64,000 nucleotides of DNA from positions 62,001 to 126,000 of the forward strand of contig NZ_FQTY01000006.1 in NCBI RefSeq assembly GCF_900128955.1, given 5' to 3'. Source of the stretch: Tissierella praeacuta DSM 18095 (GTDB lineage: Bacteria > Bacillota > Clostridia > Tissierellales > Tissierellaceae). Made by a program: the position numbers and the translations under genes. Of the stretch, positions 36,536 through 45,957 are shown piece by piece. Under the pieces are notes generated by a model. The model did no database searches and was not told the origin of the DNA. It saw nothing but the letters and a program-made list of their open reading frames with translations. How positions within the stretch are numbered: the first letter of the stretch is position 1; each line of letters begins with the position of its first letter.

Positions 36536-37596
36536 TATTTTTCACCTCCATAGATTTTCTTAACATGTTCGATTATTGCGTCTGGTGTAGGAACCATTCC
36601 ACCTGTTCTTCCATAGAAAGATACTGGAAATCTTCCTTCTACTGCTATTTTAACATCATCTACCATTTGTCCTGAATTCATTTCAACTGTAAGTACGCCT
36701 TTACAATTTGGATTTATCTTTTTAAATTCATCATATGGATATGGCCATAAAGTAATTGGTCTAATAAGTCCTACCTTATATCCTTCTTTTTCTAATTTCC
36801 CTATTGCTGTTTTTGCAATTCTTGCTGTAGTTCCATAAGCTGCTATAACTACATCAGCATCTTCTATATTATATGAATCTACTCTTACTTCATTTTCTTT
36901 CATTGTTCTATATTTTGCTTGAAGTTTAATATTATGTTCTTCAAGTGCTTCTGGTGCTATATATAATGAATTTATAATATTTGGCTTTCTCTTTCCACCA
37001 GTTCCTACTGTTGCCCAATCCTTTTCTGGCAACTCTCTTTTTGCTGGTGCTTTAAACTCTACTGGTTCCATCATTTGACCTATCATACCATCACCAAGAA
37101 CCATAACTGGGTTCCTATATTGGTCTGCTATATCAAATCCTTCTATAATTAAATCGACTAATTCTTGAACATCTGCTGGAGCAAATACAACCATTCTATA
37201 GTCTCCATTTCCACCACCTCTAGTAGCCTGGAAATAATCTGTCTGTGAAGGTTGGATACTCCCTAGTCCAGGGCCACCTCTCATTATATTAACTATTAGA
37301 CAAGGTAATTCTGCACCTGCAATATAGGAGATGCCTTCTTGTTTTAATGACACTCCAGGGCTTGATGAAGATGTCATAACTCTTGCACCTGCACCTGCTG
37401 CTCCATAAACCATATTTATAGCTGCTACCTCTGATTCTGCTTGTAAAAATACTCCTCCTGCCTTTGGTAACTCTCTTGACATATATTCTGGTAATTCAGA
37501 TTGGGGAGTTATAGGATAACCAAAAAAGTACTTACAGCCTGCTTGGATAGCTGCTGCCCCTATAGCCTCATTCCCTTTCATGAGAACTTTTGTCAT
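36535..37596 (-). CDS. vorA: 2-oxoacid:ferredoxin oxidoreductase alpha subunit (VorA)
   Basis: About 353 aa from ATG 37596, which has AAGGAGGG ahead (the longer frame start at 37668 lacks an RBS and overlaps vorD). The alpha pattern is clear: MKGNEAIGAAAIQAGCKYFFGYPITPQSELPEY, TSSSSPGVSLKQEGISYIAGAELPCLIVNIMRGGPGLG and a domain II interaction region. It works with the beta subunit to bind the pyrimidine end of TPP. Part of vorDABC in the usual order delta-alpha-beta-gamma. Confidence 0.85.
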   Translation of the reverse strand: MTKVLMKGNEAIGAAAIQAGCKYFFGYPITPQSELPEYMSRELPKAGGVFLQAESEVAAINMVYGAAGAGARVMTSSSSPGVSLKQEGISYIAGAELPCLIVNIMRGGPGLGSIQPSQTDYFQATRGGGNGDYRMVVFAPADVQELVDLIIEGFDIADQYRNPVMVLGDGMIGQMMEPVEFKAPAKRELPEKDWATVGTGGKRKPNIINSLYIAPEALEEHNIKLQAKYRTMKENEVRVDSYNIEDADVVIAAYGTTARIAKTAIGKLEKEGYKVGLIRPITLWPYPYDEFKKINPNCKGVLTVEMNSGQMVDDVKIAVEGRFPVSFYGRTGGMVPTPDAIIEHVKKIYGGEK

Positions 37597-37619
37597 TATA
37601 AAACCCTCCTTAAAATATA

Positions 37620-37835
37620 TTAAACTCTTTCTACAGTAATAACTACATCTGGACAGATTGTAGCACAATTAGCACAACCAATACATTTTTCTGGGTCTGT
37701 TGTTGTAGCTGGATGATAACCCTTAGCATTTATTTTTGTTTTGTCCAGAGCAAGTATATTCACTGGACAAACAGTTGTACAAAGTGAACATCCCTTGCAG
37801 ATGTCTTCTTTAAATGTTACCTTTCCTTTAGCCAT
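37620..37835 (-). CDS. vorD: 2-oxoacid:ferredoxin oxidoreductase delta (ferredoxin-like) subunit (VorD)
   Basis: A 71-aa protein with two [4Fe-4S] motifs: CKGCSLCTTVCP and CIGCANCATICP. It passes electrons from the TPP site to free ferredoxin. ATG 37835 follows AAGGGAGGG; the frame start at 37868 overlaps the P-loop gene and has no RBS. First gene of vorDABC. Confidence 0.88.
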   Translation of the reverse strand: MAKGKVTFKEDICKGCSLCTTVCPVNILALDKTKINAKGYHPATTTDPEKCIGCANCATICPDVVITVERV

Positions 37836-37855
37836 TTTTTTACCCTCCCTTATTA

Positions 37856-38530
37856 TTATAACATCCATTCATCCCTCATAAATAATTTTATGGGGAATAT
37901 TTCCCCTTCCAAATTTTTTGGAAGGCTTGGTACTATATCCTCTAATACAGATATATATCTTAACTTTATACCGGTTCTTTCTTGAACCTCTAAAGCTAAT
38001 TTCTGACCTCTTAATACATCTTCGCAAGTTGTACTCTTTAACAAATGTGTATTATTTACAATACCTGTTATTTTAGCCCTTGATACATCTTGAATCTTTA
38101 CCATATATTCTAACACCTTATCTACAGTTTGAGTTTCAGGTCTATTTGCATTTAGGACGAAGAACATATCGTATTTACCTTCTTCAAAATACTCATAATA
38201 TCTTCCTAAAGCTCTTGCTCCTACTTGATCTCCACCTACATCCAATATTAAATTATAAGATTCATCTTGTAATGGTGTATAAACTTCAGCAGATATAGAT
38301 GGTACTTCTATGGCAGGTGCATTTATTTGACTGCCTATTACCTTTATACCAACACCTTCCATCTCCAATGCCTTTTCTCTAGATCTAAAGTACATATTCA
38401 CTATATCCAAATCAGCCAATGCAACTTTTCTATTCATTTGTGCTAATTTAACAGCATAATTTACACTAAACTCTGACTTTCCTGAACCATAATGCCCTAT
38501 TATAACCCTAATTCTTTTGTCGTTTAACAT
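37856..38530 (-). CDS. P-loop ATP-binding protein (ParA/MinD-like fold), function unknown
   Basis: About 224 aa. Walker A variant GHYGSGKSEFSVNYA near the N-terminus and KVALADLDIVNMYFRS, a MinD/ArsA-like switch I. VLNANRPETQT and NNTHLLKST fit the nucleotide-pocket end. ATG 38530 has GGTGATT adjacent. It is wedged between buk and vorD without a terminator, so it shares the operon. The ParA/ArsA family includes metal-cluster and cofactor loaders as well as partition proteins; a role in maturing the VOR iron-sulfur enzyme is a guess from position. Confidence 0.72.
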   Translation of the reverse strand: MLNDKRIRVIIGHYGSGKSEFSVNYAVKLAQMNRKVALADLDIVNMYFRSREKALEMEGVGIKVIGSQINAPAIEVPSISAEVYTPLQDESYNLILDVGGDQVGARALGRYYEYFEEGKYDMFFVLNANRPETQTVDKVLEYMVKIQDVSRAKITGIVNNTHLLKSTTCEDVLRGQKLALEVQERTGIKLRYISVLEDIVPSLPKNLEGEIFPIKLFMRDEWML

Positions 38531-38542
38531 AATCACCAAATC

Positions 38543-39610
38543 CTATTTATATAGTTTTGCTTCTTCTTCTCCTCTTAAAACACGAAGTCCGCCTTCTGCC
38601 AATGCCATAAGCTCATCTTCTCCTGGATATACAGTTACATCACAAATAAATTTAACCCTTTCTTCTATCCAAGATGTAAATTCTTTATCATAGGCAATAC
38701 CGCCTGTAATTAGAATTCCATCAACTTTTCCTTTTAGCACTGCTGCACATGAGCCGATTTCCTTTGCGACTTGATATGCCATAGCATTATATATTAACTC
38801 TGCATATTTATCTCCATTTTTTATTCTTTGTCCAACTTCTCTAGCATCATTGGTATTTAGATAGGATACAATCCCACCATTTCCTTTTATCATCTTTTTC
38901 ATTTCATCTAAAGAATACTTCCCAGAATAACAAAGCTTTACTAAATCTCCTACTGGAAGAGAACCAGATCTCTCTGGAGAAAATGGTCCCTCTCCATCTA
39001 AGGCATTTGCTACATCTATTACTCTGCCCTTTTCATGAGCCCCTACTGAAACTCCACCACCTAAATGAGCAACTATTAAGTTTAGTTCTTCATATTTTCT
39101 TCCTATTTTGTTAGCATGTCTTCTTGCTACGGCTTTTTGATTTAATGCATGAAATATACTTTTTCTCTCTATTTCCTTTAGTCCAGATACTCTAGCTACT
39201 TCTTCCATTTCATCTACTACAACTGGATCCACTATAAAAGATTTTTTGCCTATTTCTTTAGCTATTTCATAAGCTATTATTCCACCTAGGTTTGAGGCAT
39301 GCTCTCCTAAGTATCCAACTTTTAAATCTTCTAACATCGTATCATTTACTTCATAAGTACCACCTTCTATAGGTTTAAGAAGTCCACCTCTACCTACTAC
39401 TCCATCAAGAGTCTCTATAGAAATATTATTTTTTTCCAATACATTAACTATAATGTTTTTTCTAAATTCATATTGATCATAAATTTTATTGAAACTAGAA
39501 ATTTCTTGTACTGAGTGACGAAGAGTTTCTTCAAATATGCTTTTTTCATCATCAAAAACTGCTATTTTAGTTGATGTAGAACCTGGATTTATAATTAATA
39601 GTCTAGTCAT
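38543..39610 (-). CDS. buk: Butyrate (or branched-chain acyl) kinase, copy 2
   Basis: A 355-aa acetokinase/butyrate kinase. [48 protein letters not shown] and [13 protein letters not shown] hold the ATP, acyl-phosphate and Mg sites. Makes ATP and an acid from acyl phosphate. It starts 10 bp after ptb, with AGGAGGGGG before the ATG. Differs noticeably from copy 1 at 40516-41607, suggesting different chain preference (n-butyrate versus isobutyrate/isovalerate). Confidence 0.92.
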   Translation of the reverse strand: MTRLLIINPGSTSTKIAVFDDEKSIFEETLRHSVQEISSFNKIYDQYEFRKNIIVNVLEKNNISIETLDGVVGRGGLLKPIEGGTYEVNDTMLEDLKVGYLGEHASNLGGIIAYEIAKEIGKKSFIVDPVVVDEMEEVARVSGLKEIERKSIFHALNQKAVARRHANKIGRKYEELNLIVAHLGGGVSVGAHEKGRVIDVANALDGEGPFSPERSGSLPVGDLVKLCYSGKYSLDEMKKMIKGNGGIVSYLNTNDAREVGQRIKNGDKYAELIYNAMAYQVAKEIGSCAAVLKGKVDGILITGGIAYDKEFTSWIEERVKFICDVTVYPGEDELMALAEGGLRVLRGEEEAKLYK

Positions 39611-39620
39611 TTTCCCCCTC

Positions 39621-40523
39621 CTATTTTGAAGCCATAAGTACGGCTAAGGCTATTGAATTTAGTTTTGACTCTTCATTATCAGCTCTAGATGTAAGTACTA
39701 TTGGTGACTTTGTCCCCACAATAAGTCCTGCTGATTTTGCATTCGCTAAAAATGATAAACATTTATATAATACATTACCAGCATCAATATGTGGTACTAA
39801 TAGTATATCTGCATCTCCTGCAACTTCACTATTTATTCCCTTTAATTTTGCTGATTCCTTAGATATAGCATTATCTAATGCAAAAGGTCCATCTACTAAA
39901 CAGCCTGTAATTTCTCCATTCTTATTCATATCAGCTAATTCTTTTGCATGAATAGTAGCTTCCATCTTTGGAGATACTTTTTCCTTTGATGCCAAAACTG
40001 CTACTTTTGGTTTTTCTATATCTAAAGACTTAGCCAATTCTACAGCATTCTCAATTATTTCTTTCTTCTGAGAAATATTTGGAGCTATATTCATAGCTGC
40101 ATCAGTTACAATGAAAACCTTATGATAAGTTGAAACATCAAATACAGCAACATGAGATATTACCTTGCCTGTCCTAAGTCCGATTTCACTGTCTAATACT
40201 TGTTTCATTATTACTGAAGTGTCTATAAGCCCCTTCATTAAAACATCTGCCTTCCCACTGCTTACCATCTCTGTTGCTATTCTACAAGCCAATGCTCCAT
40301 CTTTTTCATTAATTATTTCAATACCTGATAAGTCAAACTGAATTTCCTTAGCAATTTCTAATATTCTTTCCTTATCTCCCACTAATATAGGCTCTGCTAT
40401 TTTTGACTCTGTAGCATTTTTTATTGCAGATAATACGTCCTTGTCCTGTGCTACAGCTACAGATATTTTCTTTGGTCCCCTTTTTTTAGCTAATTCTAAT
40501 AAATCTTCCAATGACTTAGCCAT
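39621..40523 (-). CDS. ptb: Phosphate butyryltransferase
   Basis: A 300-aa member of the phosphotransacetylase/Ptb family. [17 protein letters not shown] at the start, [33 protein letters not shown] and GIVGTK-type C-terminal [17 protein letters not shown] are typical. Converts acyl-CoA and Pi to acyl phosphate plus CoA. It overlaps the first buk by 8 bp and is flanked by a second buk, so acyl-CoA from VOR would pass through here to ATP. Confidence 0.92.
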   Translation of the reverse strand: MAKSLEDLLELAKKRGPKKISVAVAQDKDVLSAIKNATESKIAEPILVGDKERILEIAKEIQFDLSGIEIINEKDGALACRIATEMVSSGKADVLMKGLIDTSVIMKQVLDSEIGLRTGKVISHVAVFDVSTYHKVFIVTDAAMNIAPNISQKKEIIENAVELAKSLDIEKPKVAVLASKEKVSPKMEATIHAKELADMNKNGEITGCLVDGPFALDNAISKESAKLKGINSEVAGDADILLVPHIDAGNVLYKCLSFLANAKSAGLIVGTKSPIVLTSRADNEESKLNSIALAVLMASK

Positions 40524-41607
40524 TTATCTTCACCTCATCTTCATATATTTTTACTACTTCTTCCCCATTAATTACTCTTTGAGCACCTTTGTTTAATGCC
40601 TCCATTTCATCTTCTCCAGGATATACTATAACTTCAGATATAAAGTTTATCATTTCTTTTATTCTATCTACTAAATAATTAGAATATGATAATCCACCAG
40701 TTAATATGATATTATCTATTTTCCCATAAAGCACTGGTGCATAAGCTCCTATTTCTTTCCCTATTTGATATGCCATTGCATCATAAATAAGTTCTGCATA
40801 CTTATCTCCCTTATTTATTCTTTCTTCTACCTCTCGTCCATCCATAGTACCTAAATATGAGAAAAGTCCTCCTTCTCCTTGAAGCATGGTTTTCATCTCA
40901 TTTATCGTATACTTTCCTGAATAACATAATTTAACTAAATCCCCAACAGGTAATGTTCCTGCTCTATCTGGAGAAAAAGGTCCCATTTCTTTAGCATTAT
41001 TTACATCTATTATCCTACCAAACTCAACTGCTGCAATAGATATGCCCCCTCCTAGATGAGCTACAACTAAGTTTAAATCTTCTATTTCTTTATTTAACTC
41101 CTTAGCTCTTCTATGGCATACAGCTTTAATATTTAATGCATGAACTAAGGATTTTCTAGGAACTTCCTTAAGTCCAGATATTCTAGCTATTTCATGAAAT
41201 TCATCTACTGCTACAGGATCTACTATATACGCTGGTATGCCTTCTAAATCAGCTAATCCCTTAGCAAGAATACCACCTAGATTAGAAGCATGTTCCCCTT
41301 GTATACCGACTTTTAAATCTTCAATCATTGCATCGGTTACAGAATAAGTCCCTCCAGGCATGGATCTTAATAATCCTCCTCTTCCAACTACTGCTATCAG
41401 TGAATTAGTGGGTATATTTTCCATTTCTAACCAATTTTTGATTAAATTTAATCTATAATCATATTGGTCTACAACCTTTTCATACTTCTCTAAATCTTCT
41501 TTTCTATGGTCTATCTTAAAGGTTTTTAACAGCTTTTCCCCTTCAAATATAGAAACCTTTGTAGATGTAGAGCCTGGATTAATTGCTAAAACATATTTTT
41601 TCTCCAT
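40516..41607 (-). CDS. buk: Butyrate (or branched-chain acyl) kinase, copy 1
   Basis: A 363-aa paralogue of the second buk with the same blocks: [41 protein letters not shown] and LVVAHLGGGISIA. Follows cdaR by 10 bp and overlaps ptb. Two kinases around one Ptb imply that acyl phosphates of more than one chain type are handled. Which copy takes which acid is not decidable from sequence. Confidence 0.92.
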   Translation of the reverse strand: MEKKYVLAINPGSTSTKVSIFEGEKLLKTFKIDHRKEDLEKYEKVVDQYDYRLNLIKNWLEMENIPTNSLIAVVGRGGLLRSMPGGTYSVTDAMIEDLKVGIQGEHASNLGGILAKGLADLEGIPAYIVDPVAVDEFHEIARISGLKEVPRKSLVHALNIKAVCHRRAKELNKEIEDLNLVVAHLGGGISIAAVEFGRIIDVNNAKEMGPFSPDRAGTLPVGDLVKLCYSGKYTINEMKTMLQGEGGLFSYLGTMDGREVEERINKGDKYAELIYDAMAYQIGKEIGAYAPVLYGKIDNIILTGGLSYSNYLVDRIKEMINFISEVIVYPGEDEMEALNKGAQRVINGEEVVKIYEDEVKING

Positions 41608-41617
41608 ACCTTTCCCC

Positions 41618-42832
41618 CTACCGTTTAATTATTTTAAATTCAATGGATTGCGGTATAATTTCTTTTATTGTAATACCTGTTGGTGTATTAGAACCTAAAT
41701 ATACTTTATGTGTTCCTTCATCTATCATATTAAAATCTAAATATAATTCTATGTCTTCTTTACTTAAAGCTTCAACTATTTTTTTACTTCCCTTTACAGA
41801 AACCTGTATAGTTTTAGAGCTATCATCAGTATCAATAGCTAAGCTATTATCTAAATTTCTAATCTCTACTTCATTTAACGCATATTCAAATACCTTAGTA
41901 GAATTTTCTTCAATATTTAAAGATACGGTTATCTTTTCATTAGGATTTAATAAAGAAACATTTTCTGGAAGTTCTAATTCAACAGGTACATCTGTATTTC
42001 CAATTAATTTATTTACATCTATTGGCTTAGTTTGAATAAAAGTTAAATTTGATATACTTTTATCCCCCTTAAGTGTTATCTTATTTGGATTTATAGTAAT
42101 TTCAGTAATCTCATAGTTATCTGGTAGCTGCTCTTGTAAGTTAAGCTCTATTGGTACATTTACTGTCCTAAATATTGGAATAGTAATATCTACTACCTTT
42201 GGCTCTTTTTCCACTCCTATAACATCATGTCCTTCATCATCTATTAATTTTATAGGTACAGTAATACTCTCATCTTCTTTTCTATTGTTAAGATCTACCT
42301 CTACTATTGCTTCCGAAACCTTATTTACTAAAGTCCTAGGTCCTTTAAGTAAAACTGATTTAGATTTTGTTGTCATATCCCCTACTACATAATTTGCTCC
42401 AAGACTCCCTTTAGTCTTTATCCTTAAATTCTTTTCCTTAGTTATTAATTTATCGAATGTAAATAAGGCCTCCCTTGGTTCGTATCCAACCATTTTTATA
42501 TTATTTGATTGACTTAAGTTTACATTTATCGGAACCTTTATTTGTCCCTCTTTATATCCACTTAAATCTACTTGAGCCTTTATAGATTCTTGAGAAAAGT
42601 TAGCCATATCAGATTTTTTGCCTACAACTTTTACATTTACAGTTACTTCCTCTGGCTCCATAATAATTAACCCTTGTCTTTCCAATGCACTTTCATTATT
42701 AAACCTTACTGGAATATTCTTATATTCCTTAGATATATCTGGATTTACTTCACTCATAACATAGCTCCACAAAATAACAGCTATAATAAAAGCAAAGACC
42801 TTTAGCGTTAAATCATTCTTCTCCTTGCTCAT
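41618..42832 (-). CDS. cdaR: CdaR, YbbR-domain regulator of diadenylate cyclase
   Basis: A 404-aa protein with one N-terminal membrane helix (about 10-25) and an extracytoplasmic region made of four YbbR repeats, each a beta-rich module such as IMEPEEVTVNVKVVGKKSDM. CdaR partners CdaA in the membrane and tunes c-di-AMP output. Overlaps cdaA by 20 bp. The usual third gene, glmM, is absent here and buk follows instead. Confidence 0.9.
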   Translation of the reverse strand: MSKEKNDLTLKVFAFIIAVILWSYVMSEVNPDISKEYKNIPVRFNNESALERQGLIIMEPEEVTVNVKVVGKKSDMANFSQESIKAQVDLSGYKEGQIKVPINVNLSQSNNIKMVGYEPREALFTFDKLITKEKNLRIKTKGSLGANYVVGDMTTKSKSVLLKGPRTLVNKVSEAIVEVDLNNRKEDESITVPIKLIDDEGHDVIGVEKEPKVVDITIPIFRTVNVPIELNLQEQLPDNYEITEITINPNKITLKGDKSISNLTFIQTKPIDVNKLIGNTDVPVELELPENVSLLNPNEKITVSLNIEENSTKVFEYALNEVEIRNLDNSLAIDTDDSSKTIQVSVKGSKKIVEALSKEDIELYLDFNMIDEGTHKVYLGSNTPTGITIKEIIPQSIEFKIIKR

Positions 42833-43652
42833 CTTTTCGCCTCCATTTTGTCATAAATGTTTGGGGTGAATCCTTTGGCTTATACATATCTATTAAAATC
42901 TGCTTTAATGTCTTAGAATCTAAATGCCTTGCTATAGTTCCATTCTCGGCTATTGAAATAGCTCCTGTTTCTTCAGAAACTATTATAGCTAGACTATCTG
43001 ATCTCTCTGATATGCCCAATGCTGCTCTATGTCTGGTTCCTAACTCTTTACTTAAATTCATATTATCTGTAAGTGGTAAAAAACAAGCTGCTGCCTTAAT
43101 CATATCTTCTTTTATAATTACTGCCCCATCGTGTAGAGGAGTATTGGGAATAAAAATATTAATGAGCAAGTTACTAGACACAACTCCATTTATCTTAGTT
43201 CCTGTTTCTACAACTTCATTTAAACCAGTTTCCCTCTCAAGAACAATCAATGCTCCGATTTTTTGTCTAGATAAAGATGCACAAGCTTCAACTATTTCTT
43301 CTACAATCTTTGACAAACTTTCTCCTTTTATTTCTAGAAATGATTTAGTAAAAAACCTAGATCTTCCTATATATTCAAGTCCACGTCTAAGTTCTGGTTG
43401 AAATACAATTAAAATAGCTATAACTCCAACTGTCATAGTGTTTTTTAATATCCAGTTAATAGTATATAGTTCTAACAATCCTTCTCCACTTATTTTTTCA
43501 AATACAAATATAACAAATATTCCTTTAATAAGCTGCTCTGCTCTAGTTTCTCTGATTAGTTTAAAAACCTTATAAAAAACTGCCGCTACAATAATAATGT
43601 CTATAACATCTCTTATTCTAATGTTTGAGAATAATCTATTCAAAATTTCCAA
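42813..43652 (-). CDS. cdaA: Diadenylate cyclase CdaA
   Basis: A 279-aa enzyme making c-di-AMP from two ATP. Three N-terminal transmembrane segments precede the DAC domain with its DGA motif (175-177, TPLHDGAVI) and RHR motif (207-209, GTRHRAALG), both required for catalysis. c-di-AMP controls K+ and osmolyte balance and wall homeostasis. First gene of the long run to vorC, with a plausible promoter 41-69 bp upstream. Confidence 0.95.
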   Translation of the reverse strand: MEILNRLFSNIRIRDVIDIIIVAAVFYKVFKLIRETRAEQLIKGIFVIFVFEKISGEGLLELYTINWILKNTMTVGVIAILIVFQPELRRGLEYIGRSRFFTKSFLEIKGESLSKIVEEIVEACASLSRQKIGALIVLERETGLNEVVETGTKINGVVSSNLLINIFIPNTPLHDGAVIIKEDMIKAAACFLPLTDNMNLSKELGTRHRAALGISERSDSLAIIVSEETGAISIAENGTIARHLDSKTLKQILIDMYKPKDSPQTFMTKWRRKDEQGEE

Positions 43653-43692
43653 GGTTTACCACACCTTCTATAGTATTTTCACTTCTATTTCT

Positions 43693-43721
43693 ATTATATA
43701 ATAACTGTTCCATTAATTGAA
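43693..43721 (-). promoter_or_regulatory. Putative promoter of the cdaA-to-vorC run
   Basis: Minus-strand TTCAAT (43721-43716), a 17-bp spacer and a perfect TATAAT (43698-43693), upstream of cdaA. The -35 is a partial match. Confidence 0.45.
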
Positions 43722-43765
43722 CTGATAAATTAAATATATTAAATTTAATTCAATTCTGAAAAGCC

Positions 43766-44974
43766 TTAATTTTCAATCATCTTGTTCATAGTATCTTCAA
43801 AGGATTTTTTAAGTCTTGGCTTCAATGACTCTTCTACAGCTACATCTAGTTCCCCTTGAATATAATCATCTATAGGTAAAATTTCATAAAACAGCTTACC
43901 ATTTTCCCTATATCTATAAACCCATGTTGGTATATAATCTCTATTTTTAATTATTGTTTCTCCAGTTATGAAATCCTTTTCTATATTTAGATTAACCATT
44001 ATTCCATCTTCAGTATATGGGTTGTCTGTATTTTCTTTTCTCTGATTAGATAAAAAATTCCCCATAGAATAAATAATAAAATTATCTTTCCCATCTTTAT
44101 TTATTATTTCAGTCCTTTGAATTACATGGGGATGACTGCCCAATATAATATTCGCACCCCATTCTACCATATTTCTTCCCAGTTCCACTTGATGGATTGA
44201 AGGCTCCCTTTGATATTCATTTCCCCAATGAATACATATTACTACTAAATCAGCACCTAAAGACTTTGATCTATCTATATCAGATTTTATTTTTTCTTCA
44301 TCTATTCTATTTATCATATAGGATAATTCTTCTTTAGTTAAAGCATTATCCAGTCCATTTAAACCATAGGTATATGAGAGAAGAGCTATTTTTATGTCTT
44401 TTATCTCTTCTATAAGAATGTTATCATTAGGTTCTTTATATGTTCCTATATTTTTCATTCCATATTCATTTATATTATCTATGGTTTTAATTATCCCTTT
44501 CTTTCCTTGATCTAAGCAATGGTTATTAGCTGTAGTCAATATATCAAATCCTGCTTCCTTTAAAGCTAAAAGTGATTCTTTGGGAGTATTAAACCTTGGA
44601 AATCCAGAAAAACCAACTTCTGCTCCAGCTGTGACCGTTTCAAAATTCCCCAATGCTAAATCTGCTTCTTCTACATATTTCTTTATATGTCTAAAAGTAG
44701 GAGTAAAATCATAGGATTTTGTTTCCTTATTAAAAGCAGCTTTATATTGAGGAGAATGGAACATTATATCTCCAACTGCTAAAATATTTATAGATGAAAT
44801 CTTGGGTTCTCTAAAGACTTCAATTGTTTCATTATCTTCTTCTCTTATTTCTTTGTCTAAACTAATATGTTCACTTTGTTCTATAAAATTGTTAAATATT
44901 ATTATCCCTAAAAAAACAAATAGACAAAGTGAAAAAGTTAAAAATAATATTTTTAAATTATGTCTTTTTCTCAT
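43766..44974 (-). CDS. CapA family (PgsA-like) poly-gamma-glutamate synthesis/export protein
   Basis: A 402-aa membrane-anchored protein with an N-terminal helix (about 10-27) and the CapA metallophosphatase-like domain: LAVGDIMFHSP, GNFETVTAGAEVGFSGFPRFNTP, TTANNHCLDQGKKGI, VICIHWGNEYQREPS and LGSHPHVIQRTEI. The metal-ligand Asp, Asn and His residues are all kept. In Bacillus, CapA/PgsA works with CapB and CapC on polyglutamate capsule; neither is nearby, so the substrate is uncertain. It follows proC by 31 bp. Confidence 0.85.
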   Translation of the reverse strand: MRKRHNLKILFLTFSLCLFVFLGIIIFNNFIEQSEHISLDKEIREEDNETIEVFREPKISSINILAVGDIMFHSPQYKAAFNKETKSYDFTPTFRHIKKYVEEADLALGNFETVTAGAEVGFSGFPRFNTPKESLLALKEAGFDILTTANNHCLDQGKKGIIKTIDNINEYGMKNIGTYKEPNDNILIEEIKDIKIALLSYTYGLNGLDNALTKEELSYMINRIDEEKIKSDIDRSKSLGADLVVICIHWGNEYQREPSIHQVELGRNMVEWGANIILGSHPHVIQRTEIINKDGKDNFIIYSMGNFLSNQRKENTDNPYTEDGIMVNLNIEKDFITGETIIKNRDYIPTWVYRYRENGKLFYEILPIDDYIQGELDVAVEESLKPRLKKSFEDTMNKMIEN

Positions 44975-45005
44975 AAATGTCCTCCTTCGTATTATATTAA
45001 TTGAA

Positions 45006-45809
45006 TTACTTATTCATTTCCTTTGATTTTTCTCCACATATTCTCATGGCTTCAATTATACTTCTCCTAAAACCTAATTCTTCTAGCTTTGCCACAGCTT
45101 CTATTGTCGTACCTTTAGGTGAGCATACATTATCTTTTAATTCTCCTGGATGAATATCAGTATCCAAAACCATCTTTGCTGCACCTAATACTGCTTGGGC
45201 TGCCATTCTATATGCTTGTTTCCTTGGTATACCTTGCAACACTCCTCCATCACCCATAGCCTCTATCATCATATATACATATGCAGGGGAAGAACCACAT
45301 AAAGCAGTAAATCCATCCATAAGTTCTTCTTCTAAAATTTCAGTTCTACTAAAACTATTAAATATAGATATTATTTCAACTTTAGTTTTTTCATCTATTT
45401 TTTCATCAAAGGATAATGCTGTTACTCCTTCTCTCACCATTGCTGGAGTATTTGGCATGGCTTTCACCACCAATGCAGCATTACCTAAATGTTCTTTAAT
45501 ATAACCTATACTAATCCCTGCAGCTATTATAATAACTATACACTCTTGACTTATTTCTTCCTTTATCTCTCTTAATATTAAATCATACATATGGGGTTTT
45601 ACTGCTAATATTAAATAATCTGCTCTAGCAACCTTTTTATTATCTAAAGTAACATTAACTTTATAATTCTTTTTCACCTCTTCTAAAGTTTCCTTTGTTT
45701 TTGCTGATACTATTATTTTTTGTGGAGAAATTAATTTAGATTCTATCAATCCATTGAGCATTGCCTTTGCCATATTCCCACATCCTATAAATCCAATTGT
45801 TTTATCCAT
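45006..45809 (-). CDS. proC: Pyrroline-5-carboxylate reductase
   Basis: A 267-aa enzyme that reduces P5C to proline with NAD(P)H. Rossmann motif IGFIGCGNMAKAML, then VKAMPNTPAMVREG, the ELMDGFTALCGSSPAY substrate loop and the C-terminal dimerisation LKDNVCSPKGTT block. In Stickland organisms proline feeds D-proline reductase, so this can also run in a redox cycle. GGGAGGA precedes the ATG. Confidence 0.95.
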   Translation of the reverse strand: MDKTIGFIGCGNMAKAMLNGLIESKLISPQKIIVSAKTKETLEEVKKNYKVNVTLDNKKVARADYLILAVKPHMYDLILREIKEEISQECIVIIIAAGISIGYIKEHLGNAALVVKAMPNTPAMVREGVTALSFDEKIDEKTKVEIISIFNSFSRTEILEEELMDGFTALCGSSPAYVYMMIEAMGDGGVLQGIPRKQAYRMAAQAVLGAAKMVLDTDIHPGELKDNVCSPKGTTIEAVAKLEELGFRRSIIEAMRICGEKSKEMNK

Positions 45810-45957
45810 TTTTTTAATCCTCCCATAAATTTAATAATCCTTATGATAAATTACAATATCATTGACAAATCCATATATTTGTAAATATAATAACATATAT
45901 ACCATTCTATTTAAACAAATACTAAATATAAGTTTTCTCTCTAGCTGAGGTGATGCT

